Positions 1 through 10,651 of a DNA stretch of 64,000 nucleotides are shown one piece after another. The notes beneath the pieces were generated by a model. That model was not told where the DNA came from, did no database searches, and saw only the letters and a list, made by a program, of their open reading frames with translations. The translations under genes and the position numbers were made by a program. Source of the DNA: Lacticaseibacillus songhuajiangensis (lineage in GTDB: Bacteria > Bacillota > Bacilli > Lactobacillales > Lactobacillaceae); the NCBI RefSeq assembly GCF_003946025.1, contig NZ_RHNR01000002.1, forward strand, positions 55,153 to 119,152, read 5' to 3'. Position 1 is the stretch's first letter, and each line of letters starts with the position of its first letter.

Positions 1-588
1 AGCGAGTTCAGCGTCATCGATGTCGCCCAACTTGCGCGCCGTTGCAATTAAGCTGCTGTAGCCAGTCAGCGTGCGCAACTTAATCCCCGCATCCGCGAAG
101 TTCTTGGTTGCAGCAGCCAGCTCATAGCTGAAAATACCTGCAACGCCGATGACGTTAGCACCTTCTTTTGCAGCTGCCGCGCACGCGTTCAAAACGCTAC
201 CGCCAGTTGAAATCAGATCATCAATGACAACAGTGTTGGCACCCTTGAGAATGCGGCCCTCAATCTGCCGCCCCTGGCCATGGTCCTTGGGCTTGGAGCG
301 CACATAAACCATTGGCAAGTTTAGGCGTTCTGCAACCCAGGCTGCGTGCGGAATACCAGCCGTGGCCGTCCCCGCGATGATGTCCACTTGCGGATATTCA
401 CGGGCAATTAATTCTGCTAAGCCGTCCGCAATATTTTTGCGCACAATGGGGTACGCAATGGTCAAACGGTTATCCGTGTAGATGGGACTAATCATCCCGC
501 TGGCCCAGGTGAACGGTTTGTTCGGTGATAAGGTGACCGCCCCGATGCTGAGTAAGTCACGGGCGATGATTTCATTGTAATTAGTCAT
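1..588 (-). CDS. pyrE: Orotate phosphoribosyltransferase, 3'-truncated by window edge
   Basis: Transfers the phosphoribosyl group of PRPP to orotate, giving OMP (fifth step of UMP synthesis, cytoplasmic). The reading frame is open from an ATG at 588 to base 1 (196 codons), so only a short C-terminal piece is missing. The type I PRPP-binding motif [12 protein letters not shown] is visible at about residue 135-146. The start codon lies inside the end of pyrF (8-bp overlap, ATGACTAA), with the purine-rich AGGAAAAT just upstream, so the two are translationally coupled. Last visible gene of the pyr operon. Confidence 0.95.
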   Translation of the reverse strand, partial: MTNYNEIIARDLLSIGAVTLSPNKPFTWASGMISPIYTDNRLTIAYPIVRKNIADGLAELIAREYPQVDIIAGTATAGIPHAAWVAERLNLPMVYVRSKPKDHGQGRQIEGRILKGANTVVIDDLISTGGSVLNACAAAAKEGANVIGVAGIFSYELAAATKNFADAGIKLRTLTGYSSLIATARKLGDIDDAELA

Positions 589-1297
589 GATTTTCCTCCC
601 AAGCCTTCTTAATTTGTACGTATGCCGTAACCGGATCTGCTGTCTGCGTGATTGGCCGGCCCACTACTAATGCTGAGCTGCCCATGGCATGCGCAGTTCC
701 TGGGGTGGCGACGCGCTGCTGATCGCCTTTGCGGCCGCCAACGGGACGGATGCCCGGAGTCACGCGCAAAAAATCGTCGCCAAGTTGCTGCCGAATTGTG
801 TCCGCTTCAAACGCGGAACAGATTGCCCCGTCGGCGCCGTTCGCCTTGGCCAGTTGTGCTAAATGCAAAACCGCCGCCGTCATGTCTTGGTTAACCATGA
901 GTTCCTCATGTAATTGCGTGGCACTCGTTGAGGTCAACTCCGTCACTGCCAGTAGTAATGGCGGTTCGCCAGTAGCGCCTTCGTCTAATCCCCGCCGCGC
1001 GGCGGCAATCATTTTGCTCCCCCCCGCGGCATGAATGGTGATCATGTCCGCACCGAGCTTGGCAAGCACCCGCGCACTGGCCTCAACTGTGTTAGGAATG
1101 TCGTGCAGTTTCAAATCGAGAAAGACTTTACACCCGCGCCGTTTGAGTTCCTGCAAAATGCCAGAACCGGCAGCGTAGAAGAGCTCCATGCCAACTTTGA
1201 CAAACAAGTGTGCATCTTGCGAAAAGCGGTCTAAGAATGCCTGTGCGTCTGCCCAGTTGGGAAAATCGAGTGCAATAATCGGTTCGTTAATTTTCAT
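581..1297 (-). CDS. pyrF: Orotidine 5'-phosphate decarboxylase
   Basis: Decarboxylates OMP to UMP, the last step of de novo pyrimidine synthesis. 238 aa, the usual length for Firmicute PyrF. The catalytic stretch [11 protein letters not shown] sits near residue 61 (Asp-Lys-Asp core), and the C-terminal phosphate-binding motif VTPGIRP is present. It lies 10 bp after carB and overlaps pyrE, consistent with one operon. In many lactobacilli pyrD sits between carB and pyrF; here the gap is too small to hold any gene. Confidence 0.97.
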   Translation of the reverse strand: MKINEPIIALDFPNWADAQAFLDRFSQDAHLFVKVGMELFYAAGSGILQELKRRGCKVFLDLKLHDIPNTVEASARVLAKLGADMITIHAAGGSKMIAAARRGLDEGATGEPPLLLAVTELTSTSATQLHEELMVNQDMTAAVLHLAQLAKANGADGAICSAFEADTIRQQLGDDFLRVTPGIRPVGGRKGDQQRVATPGTAHAMGSSALVVGRPITQTADPVTAYVQIKKAWEENHD

Positions 1298-1307
1298 GCT
1301 GTCACTC

Positions 1308-4300
1308 CTACAATGCCTGAGTTGTGAATGCCCGTGATTCCAGCACCTGCAAAATGGCCGCCGCCGTATCGATGGCGGTAAACAGTGGCACGCCGGTCAT
1401 CGTGGCAGTTTCGCGAATGGTTGCAGCATCGGCGTGAGCATCCTGATCGGTTTCGACCGTGTTGATAGCCAGCTGCACTTTCCCACCGCGAATTTGGTCA
1501 ACAACGGTTTCACCCGGCGCACCAATTTTGGCAACGGGGGTGTTCGCGAGGCCGTGTTCCTTGAAGTAATCAGAAGTGCCGCTCGTGGCCAGCACACAGT
1601 AACCAAGCGCCCGGAACCGCCGTGCGAGTGCGAGCGCTTCTGGCTTCTGCTTGCCGGCGATGGTGAACAACACGTTGCCGTGTTCAGGCACCTTCACTTT
1701 TGTCGCCGCAAAAGCCTTGTACAAGGCCTTTGCTAGCGTGGTGTCGCTGCCCATTACTTCGCCGGTCGACTTCATCTCCGGTCCGAGCAGGCTGTCCACG
1801 TCGGCCAATTTGGAGAAGGAAAACACGGGTGCCTTGACGTGCACCATGTCACCTGGTGTGTGCAGGCCAGTGCCGTACGGCATGTCCGCGAGTTTCTCAC
1901 CCATGATGACACGCGTTGCCACTTGTGCCATCGGAATGCCGGTTACCTTACTGAGAAAAGGCACGGTGCGGCTGGCCCGCGGATTCACTTCAATCACGTA
2001 GACCTTCCCTTCGCTGACGATAAACTGGATGTTCATCATGCCTACGGTCTTCAGCTCACGGGCCAGACTGTCGGCCTGCCGCACGATTTCACTAACAATT
2101 TCGGGTGCGAAATCCTGTGGTGGGTACATAGCCATCGAGTCACCGGAGTGCACCCCGGAACGCTCAATGTGTTCCATAATACCGGGCAGCAGTACATCCG
2201 TGCCGTCGGCGATGACGTCGACCTCACACTCACGTCCAGCTAGGTAATGGTCAATCAGCACGGGGTGATTTTGCGAAACCGAGACTGCCGTCGCCATGTA
2301 GTGCCGCAGCTCGGCATCGTTGTAGACAATTTCCATAGCGCGGCCGCCGAGGACGTAACTTGGCCGAATCAAGACGGGGTAACCCACCTGCGTCGCAATG
2401 ACACTGGCCTGCTCGGTCGTGGTGGCGGTGGCCCCAGTTGGTTGCGGGATGTGCAGCTTATTAACCACCTGATCGAACTCGTCCCGGTCTTCAGCGCGAT
2501 CCAAGTCAGCAACCGTTGTCCCAAGAATGGTAACGCCCCGTGCTGCCAGTGGCGCGGCTAGGTTAATGGCGGTCTGCCCGCCAAACTGAACAATCACGCC
2601 TTCTGGTTGTTCCAGGTCAATCACGTTCATGACGTCTTCGATGGTGAGGGGCTCGAAGTAGAGCTTATCGGAGATGGAAAAATCGGTCGAGACCGTCTCT
2701 GGATTGTTGTTCATGATGATGGCTTCGTAGCCCGCCCGCTGCAATGCTTTGACACAATGTACCGTTGCGTAGTCAAACTCCACGCCTTGGCCGATCCGAA
2801 TGGGACCAGAACCAAGCACCAACACGGATGGCCGCCCAGACTTATTGCTTTCGTTTTCTTCATCGTAAGTGGCGTAGAAGTATGGCGTGCTGGAAGTAAA
2901 CTCGGCTGCACAGGTATCCACCATCTTGTAGACTGGTGTAATCCCATTTGCCCCGCGCAATTGGCGCACGCTGGTGGCGTCACTAGCCCAGAGTTTGGCA
3001 ATTTCGAAATCACTGAAGCCATTGCGCTTGGCGAGCTTCAAGCTAGCCAGATCGCCCTTGCTGGCGCGCAATTGCTGCTCAATTTCCACGATGTGGACGA
3101 ACTTGTCCATGAAGAATGGATCAATGCCGCTGAGTTCGCAGACTTCTGCCGGTTTATAGCCGCGGCGTAGCGCCGCCATCACGTAGAAGAAGCGGTCGTC
3201 ACGGGCATGTATGATTCGTTCACTGAGCAAATCGTCATCGGCTGCCTCTGCTTCCGCTGTTTCGGGGTGAATGGCGCCTATTTCCAGCGAGCGACAAGCC
3301 TTCAGAATCGACTCCTCGAAGTTCCGACCGATGGCCATGACTTCCCCGGTCGCCTTCATCTGGGTGCCAAGGGAGCGGTCGCCGCGTTCAAACTTGTCGA
3401 AAGGCCAGCGCGGAATTTTGGTCACCACGTAATCCAGTGCGGGTTCAAACTGGGCGTAAGTGGTCTTCGTTACTGGGTTCAAAATTTCGTCGAGGTTCAA
3501 ACCCACCGCGATTTTGGCCGCAATTTTGGCGATTGGATAACCCGTTGCTTTGCTGGCAAGCGCTGAAGAACGGGACACGCGCGGGTTTACTTCGATGATG
3601 TAGTACTGGTAGGACTTGGGGTCCAGGGCCAGCTGCACATTGCAGCCGCCTTCAATCTTCAGTGCGTTGATGATGCGCAGTGACGCGTCCCGCAGCATCT
3701 GCACCTCATGATCGGCTAAAGTTTGCACCGGTGCGGTCACGATGGAGTCCCCCGTGTGAATGCCGACAGGGTCGATGTTTTCCATGTTGCAGACTACCAT
3801 GGAGTTGCCGCTGTGGTCGCGCATAACCTCGTATTCGATTTCCTTGTAACCGGCAATGCTCTGCTCAATGAGTGCCTGCGTAATTGGCGACAACTTGAGG
3901 GCCCCGCCACAAATCCGCCGTAATTCAGCTTCGTTATCGCACATCCCGCCACCGGTGCCGCCCATGGTGAAGGCCGGCCGCACAATCACGGGGTAACCAA
4001 TTTCGCTGGCGAACTGCACGGCCGCCGCAACGGTCTCGACACTTTGCGACGCCGGAATGGGTTCACCGAGTTTCTTCATGAGTTCCTTGAACAGCTCGCG
4101 ATCTTCCGCTTGGTCAATTGCGGCCAGTTTAGTCCCGAGTAGTTCTACACCGAGTTCCTTCAGAATGCCTGATTTAGACAACTCCATGGCCATGTTGAGA
4201 CCCTGCTGACCACCAAGTGTTGGCAAAATGGCATCTGGTAATTCCTTGCGAATGATCTGACTGACAAATTCAAGGGTGAGCGGTTCGATGTAGACGTGAT

Positions 4301-4484
4301 CCGCTACTTCTTTGTCGGTCATAATGGTTGCCGGGTTGGAATTGACCAGAACCGTTTCATAACCTTCTTCACGCAATGAAAGACAAGCCTGCGTTCCGGA
4401 ATAGTCAAATTCTGCGGCTTGACCAATGATAATTGGACCAGAACCAATCACCATAATTTTGTGAATATCTGTACGTTTTGGCAC
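1308..4484 (-). CDS. carB: Carbamoyl-phosphate synthase large subunit
   Basis: Makes carbamoyl phosphate from bicarbonate, ammonia (channelled from CarA) and two ATP. 1058 aa, full length. Two homologous ATP-grasp halves are visible: the N-terminal half opens with [20 protein letters not shown] and the second half repeats the motif as [18 protein letters not shown] at about residue 555. The C-terminal MGS-like allosteric domain (from about 930) is where UMP and IMP bind in this family. It follows carA by 25 bp within the pyr operon. Many long antisense frames over this gene are coding shadows. Confidence 0.98.
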   Translation of the reverse strand: MPKRTDIHKIMVIGSGPIIIGQAAEFDYSGTQACLSLREEGYETVLVNSNPATIMTDKEVADHVYIEPLTLEFVSQIIRKELPDAILPTLGGQQGLNMAMELSKSGILKELGVELLGTKLAAIDQAEDRELFKELMKKLGEPIPASQSVETVAAAVQFASEIGYPVIVRPAFTMGGTGGGMCDNEAELRRICGGALKLSPITQALIEQSIAGYKEIEYEVMRDHSGNSMVVCNMENIDPVGIHTGDSIVTAPVQTLADHEVQMLRDASLRIINALKIEGGCNVQLALDPKSYQYYIIEVNPRVSRSSALASKATGYPIAKIAAKIAVGLNLDEILNPVTKTTYAQFEPALDYVVTKIPRWPFDKFERGDRSLGTQMKATGEVMAIGRNFEESILKACRSLEIGAIHPETAEAEAADDDLLSERIIHARDDRFFYVMAALRRGYKPAEVCELSGIDPFFMDKFVHIVEIEQQLRASKGDLASLKLAKRNGFSDFEIAKLWASDATSVRQLRGANGITPVYKMVDTCAAEFTSSTPYFYATYDEENESNKSGRPSVLVLGSGPIRIGQGVEFDYATVHCVKALQRAGYEAIIMNNNPETVSTDFSISDKLYFEPLTIEDVMNVIDLEQPEGVIVQFGGQTAINLAAPLAARGVTILGTTVADLDRAEDRDEFDQVVNKLHIPQPTGATATTTEQASVIATQVGYPVLIRPSYVLGGRAMEIVYNDAELRHYMATAVSVSQNHPVLIDHYLAGRECEVDVIADGTDVLLPGIMEHIERSGVHSGDSMAMYPPQDFAPEIVSEIVRQADSLARELKTVGMMNIQFIVSEGKVYVIEVNPRASRTVPFLSKVTGIPMAQVATRVIMGEKLADMPYGTGLHTPGDMVHVKAPVFSFSKLADVDSLLGPEMKSTGEVMGSDTTLAKALYKAFAATKVKVPEHGNVLFTIAGKQKPEALALARRFRALGYCVLATSGTSDYFKEHGLANTPVAKIGAPGETVVDQIRGGKVQLAINTVETDQDAHADAATIRETATMTGVPLFTAIDTAAAILQVLESRAFTTQAL

Positions 4485-4509
4485 GATGTTTGCCCCCTAT
4501 TTACTCAGC

Positions 4510-5577
4510 TTAGTGTTTACGGTCGTTCATCAGCGTGATGAATTCATCGAATAAGAATGCCGCGTCATGCGGACCAGGTGTTGCGTCCGGGTGAAACTGC
4601 ACGGAAAACGCCGGTAAGCTGCGGTGGCGCAAGCCTTCAATGGTGTCATCATTAATCTCGGTGTAGGTAGCGATGAGCTCGGTACCTACAAGAGAGTCCG
4701 CTTCAATCGCGTAACCGTGATTTTGCGAGGTGAAGAAGGTCTTACCGGTCGCGATTTCCCGAACTGGGTGGTTAAAGCCGCGGTGGCCAAAACGCATCTT
4801 GCCCGCACGGGCGCCATTCGCGAGTGCAAACAGTTGGTGGCCCATGCAGATACCCATTAGTGGGTACTTGCTTTGCAGTTCCCGGATGACGGGCAGTGCG
4901 CCCGCCTCGTCTTCGGGGTTGCCAGGGCCATTGCTGAGGAGAATACCATCAGGATGTAGTTCTTCAATCTTGCTGGCGGGTGTGTCATGTGGCACCACCG
5001 TGACGTTGCAATTGCGTTTGGCCAGTTCCCGTAAAATGCTGTACTTGAGGCCAAAATCGATCAGCACAACGCGCAGACCGCTGCTGGGACTCGGATAGAA
5101 GTTCTGGGTGGAGACACGGGCAATCTGGTCATGCCGCGGCGTGTATTGCGCCCGCTTTTCTGGCGTTTGGGCGGGCAGTTCGTTCAGCAGTGCTCCGCGT
5201 AGCACCCCGTGCTCACGAATAATTCGGGTGAGCTTGCGGGTGTCAACGCCGCTAATGCCGGGCACATTTTGCTCGCGCAGGTAGTCGTCTAGGGACATCT
5301 CATTGCGCCAGTTGCTGGCGCGACGAGCCAGTTCGTGCACGACGACACCCGTACAACTCGGTGCGACAGACTCCACCGCGTCGGCGGAAATGCCGTAATT
5401 GCCAATCAGCGGGTACGTGAAGGTAATGATTTGGTCGCAGTAGGACGAGTCCGTAATCGTCTCCTGGTAGCCGCTCATGCCGGTGTTGAACACGACCTCC
5501 CCGCTGGTTTCAATATTGGCCCCAAATGCGGTGCCGCTAAACACCGTGCCGTCTTCCAGAACTAAGTAGCGCTTCAT
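4510..5577 (-). CDS. carA: Carbamoyl-phosphate synthase small (glutaminase) subunit
   Basis: Hydrolyses glutamine to supply ammonia to CarB. 355 aa. The N-terminal CPSase domain begins with [12 protein letters not shown]. The class I glutamine amidotransferase domain has the nucleophile elbow [12 protein letters not shown] (catalytic Cys) and the His/Glu-side motif [15 protein letters not shown], so the triad region looks intact, although the residue at the usual Glu position is hard to judge by eye. Its ATG overlaps the pyrC stop by 4 bp (ATGA-type coupling). Confidence 0.97.
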   Translation of the reverse strand: MKRYLVLEDGTVFSGTAFGANIETSGEVVFNTGMSGYQETITDSSYCDQIITFTYPLIGNYGISADAVESVAPSCTGVVVHELARRASNWRNEMSLDDYLREQNVPGISGVDTRKLTRIIREHGVLRGALLNELPAQTPEKRAQYTPRHDQIARVSTQNFYPSPSSGLRVVLIDFGLKYSILRELAKRNCNVTVVPHDTPASKIEELHPDGILLSNGPGNPEDEAGALPVIRELQSKYPLMGICMGHQLFALANGARAGKMRFGHRGFNHPVREIATGKTFFTSQNHGYAIEADSLVGTELIATYTEINDDTIEGLRHRSLPAFSVQFHPDATPGPHDAAFLFDEFITLMNDRKH

Positions 5578-6857
5578 GCCTTCTCCTCCTGCTTGTAAAC
5601 CAGTTTGCCGTCAACGAAGGTGCAGTAGCAGTTGCCCCGCAGTTCGCGACCCACCCAAGGTGAATTCTTACCCTTGGAGGCAAAGTCCGCCGCGCACACC
5701 GTTTCCGCATGCGCCAGGTCAAACACCGCGATGTCCGCAGCCCCGCCTGGCAAAATGTGCCCGCAATCAAGTTCAAAAATGCGTGCTGGTGCACTCGTTA
5801 ACACGTCCAGTAAACGGGTCAGAGGCAATTTGCCAGTGAGCACAAGGTCCGTGTACAGGGCCGCAAAGCAAGTTTCACTACCAGTGATGCCATTGGGTGC
5901 GCCGCAGAACCCGGCGGCCTTTTCGTCTGCCGTGTGCGGCGCGTGGTCAGTGGCCACAATATCAATCGTGCCATCTGCCAGCGCCCGTACGAGCGCGTCA
6001 CGATCCGCGGCGCTGCGCAGCGGCGGGTTCATTTTGAAGTTCGTATCTTGATTGTCGGGAATGTCGCTATCCGCCAGTAGCAGGTGGTGCGGGGTTGCCT
6101 CAGCGGTTACCTGTACACCGTCGGCTTTGGCAGCGCGCACCATTTTGATTGAATCAGCCGTTGAAATATGGCAGGCATGGTAATGAGCACCGGCCGCCTT
6201 CGCTAGGGCGAGGTCACGGCCCAGTTGACTGGTCTCAACTACTGTTGGTGCACCAGGTAAACCGAGTTCCTGGGCGCGCTTACCAGCAGTCATGACGCCG
6301 CCATACTTCAAGCTATCTTCTTCAATGTGCTCAGCCAGTGGCAAGCCTGCCGCCTTGCAGCCAAGTAGCGCCTCCCACATGGTTTTGGCACTTTGAATAC
6401 CATTACCGTCATTAGACACAGCCACAGCACCGGCCGCTTTCACCGCGGCGAAATCAACACAATCGCCCGCTGCGCGATTAATGGTGATGCTAGAATACTG
6501 CTTCACATGGACGACCGCCTCTTGTGCGTTGCGGTCAAGCATGTGCTTGATTCGTGCCGCATTATCGGGCACTGGTTCAACGTTCGGCATGGCCGCAACA
6601 GTGGTGAACCCGCCGCGCGCTGCCGCGCGACTGCCGGTCGCAATCGTTTCTTTGGCCGTCTGCCCTGGGTCGCGAAAATGGACGTGGAGGTCGACCAAAC
6701 CGGGTGTCACAAGTTTGCCTTGCAAATCCAGCACGGTTGCATTGTCTGCACTCAGGTCTACCCCCAACGCGCTAATGCGGCCATTTTGCAGCAGAATGTC
6801 ACCGTCAAAGAATTCACCATTCACATAGATGTGACCGTTTTTCAGCAAATAGTCCAT
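5574..6857 (-). CDS. pyrC: Dihydroorotase
   Basis: Cyclises carbamoyl-aspartate to dihydroorotate; zinc-dependent amidohydrolase, type I (long) form. 427 aa. The metal-binding motif [11 protein letters not shown] is at about residue 56-66, the lysine region is central, and the catalytic Asp motif ATDHAPHT is at about residue 304. The start ATG shares one base with the pyrB stop (TAATG), so the genes are coupled. Confidence 0.97.
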   Translation of the reverse strand: MDYLLKNGHIYVNGEFFDGDILLQNGRISALGVDLSADNATVLDLQGKLVTPGLVDLHVHFRDPGQTAKETIATGSRAAARGGFTTVAAMPNVEPVPDNAARIKHMLDRNAQEAVVHVKQYSSITINRAAGDCVDFAAVKAAGAVAVSNDGNGIQSAKTMWEALLGCKAAGLPLAEHIEEDSLKYGGVMTAGKRAQELGLPGAPTVVETSQLGRDLALAKAAGAHYHACHISTADSIKMVRAAKADGVQVTAEATPHHLLLADSDIPDNQDTNFKMNPPLRSAADRDALVRALADGTIDIVATDHAPHTADEKAAGFCGAPNGITGSETCFAALYTDLVLTGKLPLTRLLDVLTSAPARIFELDCGHILPGGAADIAVFDLAHAETVCAADFASKGKNSPWVGRELRGNCYCTFVDGKLVYKQEEKA

Positions 6858-7792
6858 TAATTAAGTCCTCCAAGATGCCGCGCTTTCAGAACCCGTTCAA
6901 TCATCGCCATGCGCATGAATACCCCGTTGCGCATTTGCAGCGCAAACTTGCAGCGCTTCGTGGCTACAAGCGCGCCGTCTAGTTCCACGTCGCGGTTGAT
7001 TGGCCCCGGATGCATGATGATGGTACTAGCCTTGAGCCGCGCCGCGCGGGTCACAGTCAAGCCGTATTGCTCGCGGTATGCGGCCTTACTAAAGCCGCTC
7101 TCACTGGCGTGCCGCTCATGCTGCACCCGGAGCATCATGCAGACATCAACTGTGTCCAAAACATCATCGATTTTGACCAGCTGTCCAAATTGGTCAAAGC
7201 TATGGTCATACCATTCTTCTGGGCCCGCAAACAAGACAGTTGCACCGAGTTTACCCAGCACTTCCGCATTGGAACGGGCAACCCGTGAATGACTAATGTC
7301 GCCGCAAATCAGAACCCGTAAGCCCGCAAAATGCCCAAAAGTTTCCTTGATGGTCATGAGATCCAGCAAACATTGTGAGGGGTGTTCCCCCGCCCCATCG
7401 CCGGCGTTGATGATGCCTAAATCCAGGTCTGGACTGCTAATCAGGTTGCGGTAGTAGCCGTCCTGACTATGCCGCATCACCGCTAAGTTGATTCCAATCG
7501 CATCAAGTGTGAGCAACGTATCGTGCAGGGTCTCCCCCTTGGCAACGGATGAGTGCTGCGGATCAAAGTTCACAACCGTCATTCCCAGCTTGCGTTCAGC
7601 CATTTCGAAGCTGGTGTGCGTCCGAGTGCTGTTTTCAAAAAAGAGGTTCGCCGCGTAAACCGGTTTGCTCAAATGAACTTGTGCACCAGCTTTGAACGCC
7701 TCGGCGCGGGTAATCAATTCGCCGATAGTTTCAAGATCAAAGTCGCGCATGGAAACAATATTTTGCATATTCTGCATTGGGTGGGCAATCAT
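6857..7792 (-). CDS. pyrB: Aspartate carbamoyltransferase catalytic subunit
   Basis: Condenses carbamoyl phosphate with aspartate. 311 aa. The carbamoyl-phosphate loop reads FENSTRTHTSFEMAE, a slight variant of the family STRTRxSFE motif (His for the second Arg). The aspartate-site motif MHPGPINRDVE is near the C-terminus. No pyrI regulatory subunit is present, as expected in Firmicutes. The start is supported by AGGAGG seven bases upstream of the first ATG. The gene lies behind an attenuator. Confidence 0.97.
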   Translation of the reverse strand: MIAHPMQNMQNIVSMRDFDLETIGELITRAEAFKAGAQVHLSKPVYAANLFFENSTRTHTSFEMAERKLGMTVVNFDPQHSSVAKGETLHDTLLTLDAIGINLAVMRHSQDGYYRNLISSPDLDLGIINAGDGAGEHPSQCLLDLMTIKETFGHFAGLRVLICGDISHSRVARSNAEVLGKLGATVLFAGPEEWYDHSFDQFGQLVKIDDVLDTVDVCMMLRVQHERHASESGFSKAAYREQYGLTVTRAARLKASTIIMHPGPINRDVELDGALVATKRCKFALQMRNGVFMRMAMIERVLKARHLGGLN

Positions 7793-7809
7793 ATTTTCCT
7801 CCTTGTTGG

Positions 7810-7908
7810 CACAAAAAAACCGGGCTGCTCTGAGAGTAGTCCGGTCCCTTTTAGACGCAGTTAAACCGCGTTTAAGCCAACCACCATTTTGCTCTCTCTG
7901 GAGACAAT
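7810..7908 (-). promoter_or_regulatory. PyrR-type attenuator between pyrR and pyrB
   Basis: Intrinsic terminator at 7813-7845 (minus-strand stem ACCGG...CCGGT followed by seven T), preceded by a PyrR-like recognition segment TCTCCAGAGAGAGC at about 7891-7906. In this family UMP-bound PyrR stabilises an anti-antiterminator, so the terminator forms when pyrimidines are plentiful. The recognition loop matches the consensus less well than the one before pyrR. Inferred from pattern and position. Confidence 0.75.
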
Positions 7909-7934
7909 TAAATCGTATCGGATAAATTATTTAG

Positions 7935-8576
<642 letters not shown>

Positions 8577-8600
8577 TTAAAGGACTTTTCTGTTGCAATA

Positions 8601-8629
8601 ACAGTACACGATACTGCTGATATTGTCAA
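8601..8629 (-). promoter_or_regulatory. Promoter of the pyr operon
   Basis: Minus strand: -35 TTGACA (8624-8629), 17-bp spacer, -10 TACTGT (8601-8606). It is placed about 30 bp before the PyrR-binding loop, as expected for the operon promoter. Confidence 0.8.
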
Positions 8630-8671
8630 TCTTCTGTAGTAAATTGTAACGCTGTCCGTCAGCGATAGCAT

Positions 8672-8990
8672 TTCAGTGACGAGGTCACGCCGGGCCTCTG
8701 CGGCGTTGTCAGACCACCGTTAGGTGGTGGGGTCGGCAACTCCGGCGTGAGTGCGCTTGGGCTGCGTTCCGGTGAACTACGTCGGGCGGGACCGCTTCAG
8801 GCGGCTTCGCCGTCTTCCGCTGGCAGATTTGCCGCAAAACCAGCGTCAAATCTACGCTCCTGAGATGATTGTGTGAAGCCACGACGGCAAGACCAGCCGT
8901 CCTGTCTCCAAACAATCATCTTTTCGCCCGACTCCGTTCCCTTCGCTCCGCCCAAGCACACTCACGCCTCCGTGGCCGACACGTTACTGA
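8672..8990. repeat. Fold-back element A (nested inverted repeats, non-coding)
   Basis: About 320 bp that can fold on itself. A 19-bp arm at 8744-8762 (begins GGCGTGAGTGCG) matches its inverse at 8950-8968 with one mismatch. Inside are GTCGGGCG (8781) with CGCCCGAC (8925), AGATGATTGT (8863) with ACAATCATCT (8912), and the hairpin GACGGC/GCCGTC (8883-8901). The outer flanks CAGTGACGAGGTCACG and its loose inverse near 8985 extend the fold. No transposase or convincing reading frame is present. Confidence 0.8.
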
Positions 8991-9196
8991 GTAGAAAACA
9001 CCACGAAGGCCTGGTGACAACGTAATGAAACGCCAGGTTGAAGTCTGCTACACATGGTTTGTGATACTGGACGATGACTATCTCAGGAGCTGGTAAAGGC
9101 CGTGGTAACAATGTTCAGCAAGTTCGATGCAGACATATACACTGATGCCTGCATCAACATTGCTCAGTACGTGTCCAACTTTGTTTGGCACATCCA
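8991..9196. other. Intergenic stretch between the two fold-back elements
   Basis: No convincing gene. Only short structure is visible, such as GATGCAG/CTGCATC around 9126-9155. It may be a spacer or decayed sequence. Confidence 0.5.
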
Positions 9197-9542
9197 CCAG
9201 CGTAACCTGAAACTTTCACCACCACAGTCACATGAATGCACGTCGGAACTGGGCCGGATTAGCGGCAGCGGACGGGAAGGGGGTGCGTGCCCACGAAAAT
9301 GGCGGTGTATGTTTCGCACACGAACTTTGTGCGAAATGTACACCGCCATTTTCGTTAGGAGCGGGATTTTGCCGCCGGGTTTGCGGCAAAATCGCCAGTG
9401 GAAGACAGCACAGCTGGCTGAAACGGTCCCACGCACACCCTTCCCAGGAGCGAAGCTAATCCGGCCCAGTTCCGACCTTCAGTCTAAGCACTATTTTCAT
9501 CCTTGCGGATGATTTGATTGAAAGTTTCATAACTTACGCTGG
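9197..9542. repeat. Fold-back element B (nested inverted repeats, non-coding)
   Basis: About 345 bp with at least four nested inverted repeats. The outer arms are 9197-9218 (CCAGCGTAACCTGAAAC...) and 9519-9542. A perfect 22-bp arm pair lies at 9242-9263 and 9455-9476. Next inside is GGGAAGGGGGTGCGTG with CACGCACACCCTTCCC. The central pair CGAAAATGGCGGTGTA (9295) and TACACCGCCATTTTCG (9339) forms a long hairpin. A side hairpin TTTTGCCGC/GCGGCAAAA is at about 9368-9391. It ends 15 bp from the HAD gene stop. No encoded protein is evident. Confidence 0.85.
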
Positions 9543-9557
9543 CGGACGGCGACAACA

Positions 9558-10193
9558 TCAAGCTTCGAGAAAATCGACGATAATCGGCAACGCTTCACGC
9601 AGCGTTGGCGCGGTGAATTCGGCGTGCGGCGCGTCATGTAGCCCATCGATGTCGATGTAGAGACTGTGGCAACCAGCGGCAACTGCAGCTTCAGAGTCCA
9701 GACGTCGATCTCCCACAACTAGCGTCTGCTGTGGATCAAGACTGAACTTGGCCAGTAGGTAGTTAATCGACTCGGGATCCGGCTTACGCTTAAAGTGCAT
9801 GTCGATCGTCGTCCCACCGGCGAAAGCATCATCCAGGCCGTCACGCTTCAACAAGCGCCAGGCCTTCTGGTCGCGGTGCGTCCACAACAAGTTCATGTCT
9901 CCCCGCTCCTGCACGGCTCTAATTACTGTTGCAGCCCCGGGGTATGCAAGTGGATCTGCGTTGAGAACCACTTCATGTGCATTGTAAGTTTCCTGAATGG
10001 CTTGGCGGTCAATGTGGTGCGCCGCAGCGATGTCGTCGAAAACCTTCTTCATTGAGTCACGTTTGATGGCAATCAATAACTCATCAGCATCCCCACTGAT
10101 GCCATAATCATCAAGTGTGGCCATCAGTGCACGCACCATGCCTGGGTAGGTATCAAAAAGTGTACCATCAAAATCCCAAATTACAGCTTTCAA
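9558..10193 (-). CDS. HAD-superfamily hydrolase (phosphoglycolate phosphatase-like)
   Basis: 211 aa. Motif I DFDGTLFDT (nucleophile Asp) is at residues 7-15, and the Lys of motif III lies in FKRKPDPES. Motif IV reads VVGDRRLDSEAA, where the acidic pair is present but spaced as GDRRLD, as in many YcsE/Gph-like members. A small helical cap is inserted after motif I. The substrate cannot be told from sequence. It overlaps dtd by 4 bp, so the two are co-transcribed. Confidence 0.85.
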   Translation of the reverse strand: MKAVIWDFDGTLFDTYPGMVRALMATLDDYGISGDADELLIAIKRDSMKKVFDDIAAAHHIDRQAIQETYNAHEVVLNADPLAYPGAATVIRAVQERGDMNLLWTHRDQKAWRLLKRDGLDDAFAGGTTIDMHFKRKPDPESINYLLAKFSLDPQQTLVVGDRRLDSEAAVAAGCHSLYIDIDGLHDAPHAEFTAPTLREALPIIVDFLEA

Positions 10194-10642
10194 AAACCGA
10201 GCACCTCCGAATCCAAAATCATCGTCACTGGACCATCGTTCACCAGTGCCACCTGCATGTCTGCACCGAACTCACCAGTCGCAACTGTGAGGCCTAGTGT
10301 CCGCAAATCAGCGTTGAACTGATCGTACAAACGGGTACCCAACTCCGGTTTAGCGGCATCGGTAAAACCGGGACGGTTGCCTTTGCGTGCATCGGCATAC
10401 AAGGTGAACTGGGAAATGGACAAAACCTCGCCGCCCGCAGCACTGATGTTCTGGTTCATTTTGCCCGCATCATCACTGAAGACGCGCAACTTGGCGATTT
10501 TGGCCGCCATTTTGGCAACAGTCTGCTCATTATCATCTGGGCCGATGCCCACCAGGAGCATGAACCCGCCTTCGATGGCGCCGCGCACTGTGTTATCGAT
10601 GGTCACCGACGCACTCGTGACGCGTTGTGCTACTACTCGCAT
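10190..10642 (-). CDS. dtd: D-aminoacyl-tRNA deacylase
   Basis: Removes D-amino acids (and glycine mischarged on tRNA-Ala) from tRNA; cytoplasmic quality control. 150 aa, standard length. Family motifs are present: SISQFTLYAD at about residue 76 (the SQxT stretch) and NDGPVT near the C-terminus, carrying the cross-subunit Gly-cisPro. It sits directly downstream of rel (10 bp gap), the classic rel-dtd arrangement of Firmicutes. Confidence 0.96.
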   Translation of the reverse strand: MRVVAQRVTSASVTIDNTVRGAIEGGFMLLVGIGPDDNEQTVAKMAAKIAKLRVFSDDAGKMNQNISAAGGEVLSISQFTLYADARKGNRPGFTDAAKPELGTRLYDQFNADLRTLGLTVATGEFGADMQVALVNDGPVTMILDSEVLGF

Positions 10643-10651
10643 GACAGCCTC

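Noticed and set aside
1434..4000. Many long plus-strand frames opposite carB, carA and pyrC
   Set aside because: They are shadows of highly conserved minus-strand genes, lack ribosome sites and show no family pattern.
8652..9512. Frames of 68-136 codons in the pyrR-HAD gap
   Set aside because: They run across the nested inverted repeats, with no ribosome site and implausible composition; better explained by the fold-back elements.
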